From Fomitopsis serialis (lineage: Eukaryota; Basidiomycota; Agaricomycetes; Polyporales; Fomitopsidaceae), in assembly GCF_022376445.1 (NCBI RefSeq), contig NW_025955270.1, positions 1 through 47,204 of the forward strand: a DNA stretch of 47,204 nt, read 5' to 3'. This document shows positions 10,104 through 23,855 of this stretch, in pieces. The notes under the pieces were generated by a model. The model was given only the letters and a program-made list of their open reading frames with translations, did not search any database and was not told the origin of the DNA. The position numbers and the translations under genes are program-made. Each line of letters opens with the position of its first letter. The first letter of the stretch is position 1.

Positions 10104-11781
10104 CTACTCGATTATGCTAAGTTCTCGTTTCCGCGTCCGCGCAAACTCGTTTTTATAAGTATTCCATATCCTAGCAAGGCCGCACTCGTTAGGCGGAGAT
10201 CGAAGGCGTCAGCGAGAACGACACGCACCTCATAAGCTCTTCTATGTACAGTTGCTGGACGTGCGTGATCTCCTCTAGTGTCGGTTTCTCGCACTTCTCT
10301 ACGTGGATCGGGTGGCCGACTGGACACCGTGTCAGTACGTGGCATGCGAGCGCGGGCGGTCGGGGTACTCACTAACTGCGACAATGCGTCGTCTGTACGG
10401 CAGCAGACCGAGGTTGTAGTTGAGAAGGCCTCTACCGTGGAAGAGGGGGAGGGTGAACCCGAACACGTTCTGGAACTTCTTCTGCAGGGTGTATATCGTC
10501 GTCCCCGGGTGATTGGGCATCTGTTCGTAGATCTGGACAGAGGAACACATCAGCAACTCTATCTAGAATGTCAATCATGAACTTTGCACTGACGTCATTC
10601 TCGCCGAACGAGAAAACGGGGACGAGGTCGGCTCTGGCGAGCAAGACGCGTGAGTGCATGCAGACGCAGTTTGTGCCCCACTACATACCCATGTTGTATG
10701 GCGACCTTGATGAAACCCAAGCGCTTCCTCAGCGTCAAGTCCGCCGTCCCCGGTCTTGCACTCAAGCTCTCCGCAGCGCCGCCGACCACGATGGTGATCG
10801 CCTGCCCGGGCCCACCCTTCAGGATGTTGCTGCACGACTGCTTGCTCACAGAGCAGATGCCCATGGCAAGGAGGATGTCGCGGTAGAACGGGATGCGGAA
10901 GTTGGACGCGAGCGTGAGCAGGTGCGGGACGATGCCCGGGTAAAGCTGCGAAAAGCCGATGCTTTCCGTCGCGAATGTGCAGAGAGCACCCCTGGACGAA
11001 TATTCATATGTAGCGAACAACGACTAGAGAACGTGATCAGACGTACATGCCTATGATACCTGTTCCAGCACCACGGATGAGGGAAGGACATGTCACAGGG
11101 GTGCCAGTACGCACCATGAGGATGGTAACCGAAGACATAGGGTCTGTCTGCGGGAATGTCACACGTCTGGGAGGGTCATCACACTGCGTGCATCGCTGAA
11201 ATGTCCTCCACATACCTTGAGAAGGCTTTTCCTCGAATCAGCATCATTCATTCCGACACGAGACAGGGTGTCACTCACGTCGCAGGGTAGTAGTCAGCGA
11301 AGTACCTCCAGAACCTCCCGGCGCGGAACCAAGGGCTCAGCCTGCCTCCATGCTCCGGACTCCGGTCGACGCACAACGCCCAGACCATATACAGCGCGAG
11401 CACCGGCCACAGTGGCGGTATCGACCTGGGTTCCTTCAGCACACGATCAGCTCCCGGGCGCAGAAGCCAGCACACGCACATCAATATGAGCCACGCAAAC
11501 GTGCACCACACGATCGTCGTCGACCATATCGCGACCGCGAGTGTCTGCAGCCTCCGTTTTCTGGGGATCCGCCCGCGGACGAACCTACGACGAGGAGATG
11601 CGTCTGCGGTCAGTCAGAACGCCTCGCACTGCGTTCCGGAGAGCGGTGCGCACTCGATATTGGGCGCCGTGAACGCGGGTGGGATGGGCGGAGCCGGGAG
11701 GTGGAGGCTGGTGAGCCGTTCTCGAAGCGAAGAGGAGGAGAAGTTGCGGGCGGCAGAGCTGAACGTCTTGCGGGCTTCCAT
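10104..11781 (-). CDS. DGA1: Diacylglycerol O-acyltransferase type 2
   Basis: Transfers an acyl group from acyl-CoA to diacylglycerol, the last step of triacylglycerol synthesis at the ER and lipid droplet. The minus-strand gene starts at 11781 and stops with TAG at 10104-10106. Exon 1 (11630-11781) is a Ser-rich cytosolic N-terminus. Exon 2 (11279-11584) carries two hydrophobic membrane segments and WRYFADYYPA. A 16 nt micro-exon (11216-11231) follows, then DRPYVFGYHPHG with the family HPHG active-site motif (about 11114-11124). Next come VPHLLTLASNFRIPFYRD, SNILKGGPGQA, VVGGAAESL, RKRLGFIKVA, DLVPVFSFGEND and GRGLLNYNLGLLPYRR, all DGAT2 blocks in the usual order. The C-terminal exons read IGHPI(H)VE and a basic tail. 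Upstream methionines in the same ORF were rejected as they precede the first conserved sequence. Confidence 0.97.
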
Positions 11782-12224
11782 TCTGCCTGCCTCCGCTGCC
11801 CTCGCTATTTTCAAAATGGTGGTGTCTTGTGCGAGCAAGCCCGAGGGGTGGGTGTGGGGGTCCGTGTCCAAAGGAGAGTGTGCAGGCAGTCTAAAGTACA
11901 GTCGAGATGGAAGGCGAGACGAAGGGTCGCGTCCCCCCGGACCCCAGTGTCCCCAGCACATGTGGACTCCGCTAGGGCGGTATGGCGTCACTCATGCCGT
12001 CTGCTAGGGGCATTGGCAATGCACACTGCCTAGACTCTCTCAACCACTTTACTCTCAAAATGATGATTATATGTCGCCGTTACGTTTCCGAGTTGCAAAC
12101 GAGATACACTACTTTACACCGATGCTTGGAATGGGTCTAGGCATTTTCACGTCATAATGCACAAACAAATCACAGAACGCAGGCAGAGCGAAAACAAACC
12201 CACAACCAGTCAGTCCGTCATGCA
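11782..12224. other. DGA1 promoter side and CDC48 3' flank
   Basis: About 440 nt with the presumed DGA1 promoter on the left and an AT-rich 3' region of CDC48 on the right (12040-12200). No separate gene seen. Confidence 0.5.
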
Positions 12225-14960
<2,736 letters not shown>

Positions 14961-15711
14961 GTCGTGAAAGAGCTGGGCGTAAATGAAGGGAGAGAAAGGT
15001 GGTCAAGGCAGAACGAGCAGAGCGTTATAAGGCAAGCTCCAGGCGACGCGCGGCCTCGTCCACCACGCATGACACACCGGAGTCGTGGGAAGTTTCGGCC
15101 CATCTCCGGACCTTCCAGTCCGTTCCAGTAGATTCTGCCTCCAAATCGGGAAGGCATTCTCGTTCACTTTGTCCTCGGGCAACTGGAACGAACCCATCTG
15201 CGGACGCGTCAGCACTTCGCGCAGCATGAGATGCGTGTCGGATTGTGGTCCAAGCGGATTTCACGCACAGCATCTGTAAATACTAGAAGGAAACGTGCCC
15301 GGTGGTCATCAGTAGCGTGTCAGTGGTCCTTATTAGCGTGCATAGCAGGCTCGCAGTTCGCAGAATTCACAGCCCCTCCGTACACCATCAGGTCGAACAT
15401 AGCATAATACAAGCGAGATTGTGATTAAGCTGCCACAAACGTCTTGACTGAGTAGGCAGTGGCGCCATGCCTGGACGCGAAGGATGATGATAGTAGCTGT
15501 ATTGTGGGTACCGCAGCCTGCACGACTGCGTGCGGCGTGCATACCACAGAGCTCACCGCCTCGAGAAGAAGCTGGCGACAGCACATGGGTATATGCATTA
15601 CTACTATCAAATACATGGTCAGACTAAGCACTGCAAGCGTTGGTCAAGCGATCTCTGTGAGCCGAGGAACGAACACCTTCGTTAGAATCGTTACATTCGC
15701 CTTCACCGCCT
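14961..15711. other. CDC48 promoter region and intergenic
   Basis: A TATA-like ATAAC/TTATAA site (minus strand, about 15029-15036) fits CDC48. A 75-residue minus ORF (15003-15227) has no recognised family and probably lies in the CDC48 leader or promoter. Nothing else is supported up to the stop codon of the tubulin cofactor gene. Confidence 0.45.
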
Positions 15712-16628
15712 TCACATCTCTTCGTCATCAAAATTGATTTCCTCGACAGGGAAGTCTCCGATCTTCACTCTCTCGGACTTCACAAAGACTCCGTAGTTAG
15801 GCTTGCACTGGAAGTACTGTTCGCCCTTCACGCTATAGATCGACCGATGAGAACACAAGGCACAAAATATTCAGCCGCTTTAGCACTTACGATCCGTCGT
15901 TCTTGCCCATCGGCTCGTCATACTCAATTCCGACCCATGCACCCTTCGCGAACTTGGTGGGGCCCACAAAGCGCACCGTGCCGCGCTTGTGAAGCCCGTC
16001 CACATGCGTCTCCACTTCACACCGTGCACCGACTTTGACGTCCGCCGGGATAGCCCCTTCCTCTTCCTCTTCGTCCTTCTTCTCTGCGAATCTGCCGATC
16101 TTGTGCTGTTGCTTGTACGCAAGGACAGTGTCTGACATCATCACCATCAGGAGACGCTCGTAGGCTGGCACGGACGTTGTACCCACCTTGGCGTTGCGCG
16201 TACTCGCCCTCGCTCAGCTCAAACTTCTCCACTTGCGAGACATCGCTCAGTTGGCCGGTGAACGACGTAGACGGGTTGAGGTCCGATACCTGTTCAAGCC
16301 GTCAGACATGCCATAGCCTGATTCATGAATGAACTCACTTGGAAGATCTGCAGATCCTTCACGCCATAGAACCCGAGTGGCTTGCTATCATCGTTCAGCA
16401 CCGCAGCAGGTGCAGTATCGCCCTCAGTATTGAACACCGAGATCGCCTGGTTCTGCACCGGTACACCGGTGATCAACTCAAGCTTGTTCTGCTGCAACAT
16501 TGAGCCACTGCTCCACTGCAGTCGAACACACTACGCACCTTGAGTTGCTGCACGGTGAGATGGAGATCAAATCGCCGCTCTGATCGTGTATCCGGAGACA
16601 CGACAAACACGTTGGCTGTACTAGACAT
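15712..16628 (-). CDS. ALF1: Tubulin-folding cofactor B (CAP-Gly protein)
   Basis: Binds alpha-tubulin after CCT release and works with cofactor E in the tubulin folding pathway. The start is the ATG at 16626-16628 (MSSTANVFVV) and the stop is at 15712-15714. The N-terminal ubiquitin-like domain runs through DLHLTVQQLK, LELITGVPVQNQAI and GFYGVKDLQIFQ. A linker with FELSEGEYAQRQDTV and a Glu-rich EEEEE stretch follows. The C-terminal CAP-Gly domain spans GARCEVE, RGTVRFVGPTKFAKGAWVGI, the signature MGKNDGS and CKPNYGVFVK. The protein ends VEEINFDDEEM, an acidic tail of the kind that interacts with tubulin cofactors or EEY/F partners. Introns are short GT-AG. Domain order and length (about 240 residues) match the family. 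ALF1 is the budding yeast name; TBCB the animal one. Confidence 0.95.
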
Positions 16629-16949
16629 GGCGGTGTGTGGGGAAGGAGGAAAGATGAAATGAACATGAGTTGAAGCTCGATCGGGGACTCGCCGGAGAAG
16701 GTTCTGGGCATTGGAGTGGAACCTACATCGGCTTGGATATCCTCATGGTTGGCTGTTAATTAGGCCGTTCCTAGCAGAGTACTGGTCAGTATATAACTTA
16801 CAACAAGGCACAATGGATCAGAGGATGATCACAGACTTGGACTGGCCGGCATGTAAGGGAACGACCTCCATTTGTCATTGCAAGACGGCGCGTTGCGTCG
16901 CGTATTTTGTGCGCTTGCGTGTGGGAAGCGCCCGCGAAGAAGGATCGTC
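16629..16949. other. Intergenic
   Basis: Promoter side of the cofactor B gene and the 3' flank of the U6 gene that ends at 16950. No coding signal seen. Confidence 0.5.
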
Positions 16950-17015
16950 AAAAATAAATATTGAGACCCGTAGGTCTACCACTCCGGGAAAGCGTGTCAT
17001 CCTTGTGCAGGGGCC

Positions 17016-17046
<31 letters not shown>

Positions 17047-17070
17047 TTCGTATGTCACCCCGAAGGGGAC
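16950..17070 (-). ncRNA. U6 spliceosomal RNA (intact copy 1)
   Basis: U6 is the catalytic-core snRNA of the spliceosome, normally made by RNA polymerase III. On the minus strand it starts with GTCCCCTTCGGGG (5' stem with TTCG loop) and continues GACATACGAAAAAATTGG, AACGATACAGAGAAGATTAG (ACAGAGA box), CATGGCCCCTGCACAAGGATGACACGC (U4/U6 pairing and internal stem-loop), then a fungal 3' part with a hairpin AGACC-TACG-GGTCT and a terminal run of five T. The core is identical by eye to the copy at 26538-26657. It lies 345 nt beyond the 3' end of lipase 1, same strand. Confidence 0.95.
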
Positions 17071-17088
17071 ATCTGCTGTAGACTGACT

Positions 17089-17119
17089 GATAGGACACAG
17101 GACGCAGTCTTGCATTTTG
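17089..17119 (-). promoter_or_regulatory. U6 upstream elements (TATA-like and ATGCAA)
   Basis: CAAAATGCAA (17110-17119) begins its ATGCAA exactly 45 nt upstream of the presumed +1, and a TATA-like TCCTATCA (17089-17096) sits at about -19 to -26. The intact copy at 26.5 kb has the same CAAAATGCAA at the same distance. Confidence 0.55.
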
Positions 17120-17415
17120 GACAAAACGCGAATCGTCACGAGATGCTTCCCACAGTTCGCGTCGAAGAGGCGCATGCCGAGCCCACCACTTCGGACACCA
17201 GCACTTGTCCCCACTGCGATTTTCACTCAACCATACAGGATGTCTGCTCCAGCTGGCGACAATGACTATTCAAACGTTCACAGACCAACATGTCACAATT
17301 CAATTCATTGCGAATATCGCTACAGGTATTCCGAGGTCTCAATCCAAAACCATATGCAAACCCAGAACACATAGAAATATCAATAAGGAGTGGAGGTCGC
17401 GTTCCCTCGTCGCGA
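17120..17415. other. Lipase 1 3' flank
   Basis: Nearly 300 nt between the U6 upstream region and the lipase 1 stop codon. AT-richer, no gene seen. Confidence 0.5.
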
Positions 17416-18525
17416 CTAGCAACCCATAGTAATCCCGTTGTACGGTCCATCATGGTCCGACTCATCGCCGTCAAGGATAGATGGAACGTCGCCAACGATG
17501 CACTGCGTACTCGGATTGTCCTGCCCAGGACACGCCGCCCACTCGCCGGAGTCCTGGATGTGCACCTCACCGGACGGGTGCACGTAGCCTAGCGACATGC
17601 CCGGGCAGATGGGGATGGGATCTTCCTCGTTGTTGATGTGCGTTACTGATGTTGACAGGGCGTCGATGTAGTTCGCGAAGGCCTGATTCCCGACGCGGGG
17701 CAGGCCGTATCCGATATAAGTGTACGTTGCGCCGGGGATGTACAACGGAAGGTAGACGGCGTCCAGCAGGGATATCGCGGCTCCTGGAGAACATAGGTGA
17801 GCGAGCTATACCCATTATGCAGCGCGTGAGGTCGTTCACCTAGTGAGTGTCCTACAATCGCGATGTTGTTCGTGCTGTACTTGGACATTGTAGTCTGGAC
17901 CGCCGACAGGACATCGGACGCGGTGCTGCAACACTGTTCAGCGCATGCCTCCCTCCGCAATCTCCCTGCTCACCTCGACTGTGAATCAGCGAAGCCCTGA
18001 TGCACTTCAATGTCCGAAGATACTCCTGGGAAGAGACTCGAATTCAAGTTGGTGAGGACGGCATCACCATCCGTCAACAAAGGCAGACTGATGTGAAGGT
18101 GAGATTATTACGCGGATAATGTACCAACACAACCACTTACATATCCTCCGGATCCGTTCCTTGGTGTGACACGACGACTGTATCCAGTGTTGGGTCATAG
18201 CCCACGAACCCTGGCAACCTGTCAGCCTCCGAGATTCTCGAAAACCACAAGCATCCTCACAATACTGCGTGGTGTCGCCGTTTCCTCCGGAGGCGACCGG
18301 TTCGAAATTGGGGTTAGCCTCGCAGTTGTTGCCGCAACTCCAGGACAGCGTTTCCGACGCAGAGCAGTATCCGGCACTAGCGTACCATGTATACGGCGTG
18401 AAGGCTGCGATCTGCGCCGAGGTGAGCGCGGTGATGGACTGTCGCACTCGCAGCCCAGGGGCTAGCTTCGCCTGCACGACGGACAGTGAAGCCAACAGAG
18501 CTACGCCGAAGGCGAAGGCAGGCAT
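17416..18525 (-). CDS. Secreted class 3 lipase, paralog 1
   Basis: An alpha/beta-hydrolase triacylglycerol lipase (fungal lipase_3 type), secreted. Start ATG at 18523-18525 (MPAFAFGVALLASLSVVQA signal peptide), chosen because a TATA box lies 65 nt upstream; stop TAG at 17416-17418. Five or so exons with 50-60 nt introns; intron 1 is 18211-18260. Landmarks: a mature N-terminus with RQSITALTSAQI, TPYTWYASAGYC, paired Cys (CGNNCEANPNF), SHQGTDPEDM with the oxyanion-side GTD, SDIEVHQGFADSQ, the nucleophile Ser in IVGHSLG, GYGLPRVGNQAFANY, the likely catalytic Asp in INNEEDPIP, and the likely His in DESDHDGPYN near the end. All triad positions are present. A U6 gene follows 345 nt downstream on the same strand. 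Confidence 0.95.
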
Positions 18526-18589
18526 GACTGCTCGAGGCCCAGGGACGCCGGTGATGGATGCGTGCAGTCGAAGTAGCCCTCTCACCGAG

Positions 18590-18597
18590 CTTATATG
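18590..18597 (-). promoter_or_regulatory. TATA box of lipase 1
   Basis: Minus strand reads CATATAAG, 65 nt upstream of the lipase 1 ATG. Confidence 0.55.
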
Positions 18598-19162
18598 CCG
18601 GGCGGTGCAGTGTTGGCGGGCCGCCGGATTGTGGTCGTCGCCTGAGCCTGGGAGCGGGGAATGGAACGGCTGGCGGAACCATATGCAGCGAAGCCGGAGG
18701 TGGCTGACATGGTCGCGCTCTCGGGATGGCGCTGTGTGAATGCAGCCTCGGAAGTCGCTATACATAGCTTCGCACATGTGAGATGCGGACGGTACGATCA
18801 ACGAGAAGGGCTACGAGCACCGATGTGGCTCGATCAGACTATTTCTTTCCTGAGGCTGCATATGCTCCGTGTCCGGGTTTCGTATAGGAGACGCTGGTGC
18901 TGGACGCTTGTGCAAGGCCGCACGTTCGCTGATATCCAGCGCGGGTATGGAGGAATAGACCCGATGTATCACCCCAAGGTTCAGGCCATTTGTTTTGTAC
19001 GGCCCAGGCGATTGCTCCCGCAGCTTGTGCTTCTTCTTTAGACGCTGTTTTCTCAGCCGAATAACGTGGTGGAAAAGGTGCTCGTAAACAAGTTCTTTAC
19101 TTATACATAGCAGATTCGCGCCAGGAGGTTGCAAACTGAGAACAAACAAGCGTCGCGCGTTT
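18598..19162. other. Divergent intergenic region
   Basis: Upstream of lipase 1 (-) and of the F-box-like gene (+). A TTACTTATACATA stretch near 19096 could serve the latter. A long minus-strand ORF (18811-19245) overlapping it has no motif and is not called. Confidence 0.45.
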
Positions 19163-20603
19163 ATGAAGCGAGCGTCCTCTGATACAGACCTCACACTGCG
19201 GCAACAGACACAGCCTCCACCGTCCTTCTTGCCATCTGCACCCACGCTTTACCTGCGTTCAAGCCCAGACGATTGCACCTTTATCCGTGAACGCCGTTCC
19301 ATCCTGTCGGTGGCTGGAAGCGGCCGCGTTCCATCCCGCCAGGCCGCCGCGGTTTTGATATGCGCAGCATGGCACTCCAGAGCCATGCACAACCTCTATC
19401 GCACCGTCAAGATCCACGACCGCTCGAGGTTCGAGATGCTCTTCAAGCAGGCTCGCGTGTCTCCGCGCGTCAGGAGCTGGCTCGCAACCACTCGCGAACT
19501 GGACATCTCAGAATCGTGTGCAGGGTCACAGCACGACCCCAGCATATTTCCAAAGCAAGGAAGTCAAAGTAACCACGGCGGCTTTCTTGGCGCACTGCTC
19601 CTTGCACTCGGCAATGCCATACCCGATGTGCAAGCCTTTACGATCCAGGGATTGCACCGCTTCATGCGCCCCGAGTTCTTTCGAGCGCTGCCGCATTTCA
19701 CATCCCTCAAATCGCTGCACTTGTCTTTCTGCAAGCTGAACAGCCTCTGTCAGCTGGGGCGGATAATATGTGCCTTCCCACAGCTCAAACACCTCAGTCT
19801 CGAAGGTTGGATCATAGCTGATCAGGGTTCATCCAACCACACCGGAGTCATCCATCTTCAGTCGTGGACCAATATACGGCTTCAGCTTCTTCAGATTACA
19901 CTGCATACGAGCCACGAGGCGGAAGAATACAAGACTATCATCGAGTGGATCGTGCGCTCAGGGATCTGCAACTCCCTTGAACATTTGATGGTCTGGGCGG
20001 CAGGCTCACGGCGCCTGCCACTCACCCTGCTCCTCGAGGCGGCTGGACCATCGTTGATTCACTACTTTGAGGACAAATTCCCATCCAGTGAAGTGCCTCT
20101 GTCTATCTCGCTCTAGCTTCATCACTGACCTCCTGCACGACACAGGATGCCACGGCACTCTCATACCAAGCACCGCCTTGCGGTTTCTCGACTTCAGCTT
20201 GCACGGCGGTGTCATCCAGGGCACCGGCAAGTCGGTCGACAGCTGGTTGAGATCTAGACTCGCGCGCGAACTGCGCAGTGTCTTCTCGACTGTCCGGAGC
20301 CACCAGCTCGAGCAAGTCAGCATCAAGACTGAGCTCCCGTTTTATGGGAGTGCACACATGGGCCCTCAGCCCCAGGACGTAGCCGGGGACCCCGATCTGC
20401 GGGATCTACACGGGACCATGGGTCAACCATACTTTGATATGCTGAAGGGCGTCAAGGTGTCGGTTCGTGTCTTGTACGCTTGGCACGAGGGGAGGAAGCT
20501 GGCAGTGGACGAGTTTGACGGCAAGGTCGGCGCCATGTTCCGGAGCTTGTTCCAGCCGTGGTTTGTCCGCGGCATAGTGGATATCTCGTTGACGGTCGCC
20601 TGA
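19163..20603 (+). CDS. F-box/LRR-like protein, family-level guess
   Basis: Two exons (19163-20087, 20146-20603) joined by a 58 nt intron (GTGAAG...CACTGAC...ACACAG) give 460 residues in frame. Residues around 50-90 read QAAAVLICAAWHSRAMHNLYRTV, which resembles the second half of a basidiomycete F-box domain, but the usual LPxEL start is not evident, so the F-box is degenerate or the start is misjudged. The middle has leucine-rich segments (FFRALPHFTSLKSLHLSFC, FPQLKHLSLEGW, LEHLMVWAAG) and the second exon has TALRFLDFSLHGG. Such proteins normally act as substrate receptors of SCF ubiquitin ligases and are hugely expanded in Agaricomycetes. It sits alone between lipases 1 and 2. Confidence 0.75.
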
Positions 20604-21472
20604 ACCCGAACATCACAGGTGTCAGTGCCCTTGCCTCCTCGCACGTGCTTATAGCTGTGCTCGTAGCTCACTCAGTCGTCTGGCAGCTGGACAGACGAGA
20701 GAAGCGGTATCGACGAGGTATTGTCAACGCCAGCATCCGCGAAGCGAGCATCGAGGGCGGCATATATCTCGCTCATCCGGGGTTATATCGTTCGTTCGAG
20801 CATACTAAGCACTTACTTTCAAGACGCGCGCAGATAACAGCAGACACTGATTTGGTGGCGCTGGAATGGGTGGGTGCACCACATCTATCGCCCTGTTCGC
20901 GAAGTTCGTATGTACATAGAGACGCGTTCGTGTATCAACAATTTCAGACAGGTATGCCATCAGCACTGCATCGCGAGGTTCTTGCACGCAAGAAATCCAT
21001 GAAACCTGGTGCTTTGTAGGAACTTACGATACAGTACGCCGGTAGACCGCAATGGAATCTTGTGTCTTGGTCCATATCAGGGACCGAAATAGGGGTACAC
21101 GACGGACAACACTAGCTGATCAGAGCGGTGCCAGTGGGCGTATAGAACATCTGTCGCCACCGTCGCGTCAGTGAAATCTGTCCTCGACTGTTGATCACGC
21201 TATGTTCAGTTCTACTTCCGACTCGCTCGCCTCTACACATGTCACGACCGTTCGCGACGCGCAGGGACGCCCTGCATCGTTTGGTTTCGGGCAAATAATT
21301 GATAACAAAAACGTCCTGAGGTATCTGACTGGAATACAACATGACACAACGAAGGTATACCGAACACCAAATCCCAGAAAAACCAAGATACATGTCGTCC
21401 ACTGGCATGTACGCACACCGCGTACACGCGTATCGTTTCTATCTTCATCAAGTCGTCAGCCGTCGATCGAGC
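20604..21472. other. Intergenic, no gene seen
   Basis: About 870 nt between the F-box-like gene and the 3' end of lipase 2. I looked for a U6 copy here, as next to the other two lipases, and saw none. Confidence 0.5.
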
Positions 21473-22956
21473 TCAGCTTGAGCACCCCATCTTGACGCCG
21501 TCATACGGGCCATCATGGTCCGCCTCCTTGCCACTGAATACCGACGACACGTCGCCGACGATGCACTCCGTGCTCGGGTTGTCCTGGCCGGGGCACGCCT
21601 CCCACGCGCCCGCGTCCGTGATGTGCACCTCGCCCGAGGGGTGGGCAAAGCCGAGGAACCTGCCCGGCAGGATCGGGACGAAGTCCTCCTTGTTGTTGAT
21701 GTGCGTGACGCTCACCCCGAGCGCGTCGACGTAGTCCGCGAAAGCCTGGTTGCCCACGCGCGGGAGGCCGTATCCGACGAAGCTCAGCGTCGCGGAGGGG
21801 AGCTGGTGGTGGAGATAGACGGTGTCGAGCAGGGAGATCGCGGCGCCTGGGGGCGGGGAGGTTTGTTAGATATAGGTACGAGTGATCGATTGCGGACGGA
21901 CATACCGAGGGAGTGTCCCACGACCATCACCTTGCTCGTGCTGTGGTTTGACATCGTCGTCTGCACCGCCGCAAGGACCTGCGTCGCGGACCTATCGGCA
22001 TCCCGGATCTCAGCAAGCTGCGATGCTACCACAGAGCGGACAGATCGACTCACTTGGCCTGGGCGTCTGCGAACCCGGAGTGTACGCTGATCGAGGAGTT
22101 GATTTCGGGGAATAAGGTAGAGTTGAGCGATTCCTTGGCGATCTCTGCGTCTTCGATGAGGGGCAGTCTGCGCGTTCGCGTCGTGAGAGGAAGGCGGGAG
22201 GCAGAGAGGAAGGGAAAGCTCACATCTCCTCTGGATCTGTGCCCTGATGCGAGACGATGACCGTGTCCAGCGCCGGGTCGTAGCCCACAAACCCTGTACT
22301 TTTCGGTTAGCACACTGTACTTCCCGACACCGGAGACGTGGTCATGATTATGGGTGGAGCCTGGGAGAATACATACCAAACGCGCAAATTCACGAGGGTG
22401 TTTGAGCGCAACTTCACCGATGATAATGATTAGCAAAACACCCCCACTGAGGCCGAAATGCAATCTCAAACAGTGACCAGCGAGACCGCATTTGCGGCGA
22501 ATGCGTCGGATTCAAATCAACCTCTCAAGATGACCTGTGAGACGGCCGCGAATCTTGTCGCATTGGTCACGATTTGAGACAGCATTTGAACCAAAAATGA
22601 GGTCGTCCGACCACATCGACGTAGCAAAACATCTCTAGTATATGAGACGCTCCCATACCAGCCCATGTCTCCGGTATGAACATCGCGCGGCACTCACAGA
22701 ACTGGTCGGTGTCCCCATTCCCTCCCGAGGCTGTTGGGACGAAACTCGGGTTGCCCTGGCAGTTCGCCCCGCAGTTCCACGCCAAGGTTGTCGCGGCAGA
22801 GCAGTACCCTGCACTGGCGTAGAAGGAGTACGGCTTGAACGAGGATATCTGGGTCGTGCTGAGCGTGCTGATCGACGCGCGGGGATAGTGGACGGGGCGG
22901 GCCTGACTGGCAGGGAGCGCGGCCAGGAGCGCGAGGGCGAGCGTAAGGAAGGGCAT
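21473..22956 (-). CDS. Secreted class 3 lipase, paralog 2
   Basis: Same architecture as the lipase at 17.4 kb: signal peptide (MPFLTLALALLAALPASQA) from the ATG at 22954-22956, FKPYSFYASAGYC, CGANCQGNPSF, GYDPALDTVIVSHQGTDPEEM, SISVHSGFADAQ, nucleophile Ser in VVGHSLG, GYGLPRVGNQAFADYVDA, probable catalytic Asp in NNKEDFVP and His in EADHDGPYD, with a stop at 21473-21475. It is the most diverged of the three, with an altered Asp neighbourhood and a GRFLGFAHPSG segment. Intron 1 (22294-22697) is 404 nt, against 50 and 63 nt in the paralogs, so roughly 340 nt seem to have been inserted in it. Splice sites on both sides remain good (GTGAGT, TACAG), so the gene is probably functional. Confidence 0.94.
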
Positions 22957-23855
22957 GGCGACTCGATACCAGATAGAGCCGGGCCAGAGACGGGGGAGGA
23001 GGATGAAGCCGGGGGACGAGACAATAACTGGCAGCTGGTGTTATGTACCCCGGCTATGCGCCGTCGACAGATGGTCAAGGAAGAAGATGCATGGTCAGAA
23101 TCGTTGAACCACCCGCAAGCAGTGTGGGCCAAGCGGGACGTGTGCTCAGCTTGTGCTTGTCGGGACGGACAGGCGGTGTTCTGGCAAGCAGTCGATCATC
23201 GCTGAGATTAAGATGCGATCGCCCATGTGGCTCTGCCGTCCGACCACCCGCTCCCCTTCTTCCTCCAACCGCTACGCTTCCTTCCAGTCGGACTCGCTGG
23301 CCCTCTTTTCCGTCGCAAGTCTCCCAGCATGACAGACAAGCATCGGGCGATGTGTGCTGCACCAGTTCAGGCGTGCCATTGGCATGGGGTCCGCCGCGGT
23401 CGCGTACGTCGATCAGTGTCCCGTATGTACGCCCCGCTCCGCCCTTTCACGGTGTTCAGGTAGGCCTGGGGTGGCGTGCTTGAGGTTCAAGTGCTTGTCA
23501 AAGATTGATATATGATGCCGGATGCTACAACGACGGGTTGCAACGTTTGAAGCGGTTGTGCGGTAGCAGTGCGTACTTATCATCAGTGACTCGGGTTGCC
23601 CTATGTACCATCGGACTGACGCATGCGTACAGGTAATGCAATATGTGGGATCCACCGCCGTTCCCTCATATGTCTTCGAAGAAGGCAGTCCGGCTATACC
23701 AAGACATACGGACAGACAACAAGCGTAGCAGGTAGCTCCCACCTGCCAGCTCAACGATGGCCTACAGGACGTGACCCGGATCATTGACCGAGAGCATGGA
23801 AGAGCTGTTCTGGTGGGGTGACTCACTAGACAGTATGTGCGATCCGCCTACATGT
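22957..23855. other. Lipase 2 promoter side and intergenic
   Basis: Low coding signal. Short ORFs on both strands lack motifs or splice continuity. No RNA gene seen. Confidence 0.45.

Noticed and set aside
15003..15227. Small protein gene upstream of CDC48
   Set aside because: Its only support is an open frame overlapping the CDC48 promoter and leader; no motif or conserved feature was seen.
18811..19245. 144-codon minus-strand ORF upstream of lipase 1
   Set aside because: No motif or splice context, overlaps the start of the better supported plus-strand gene, and its start lies inside that gene.
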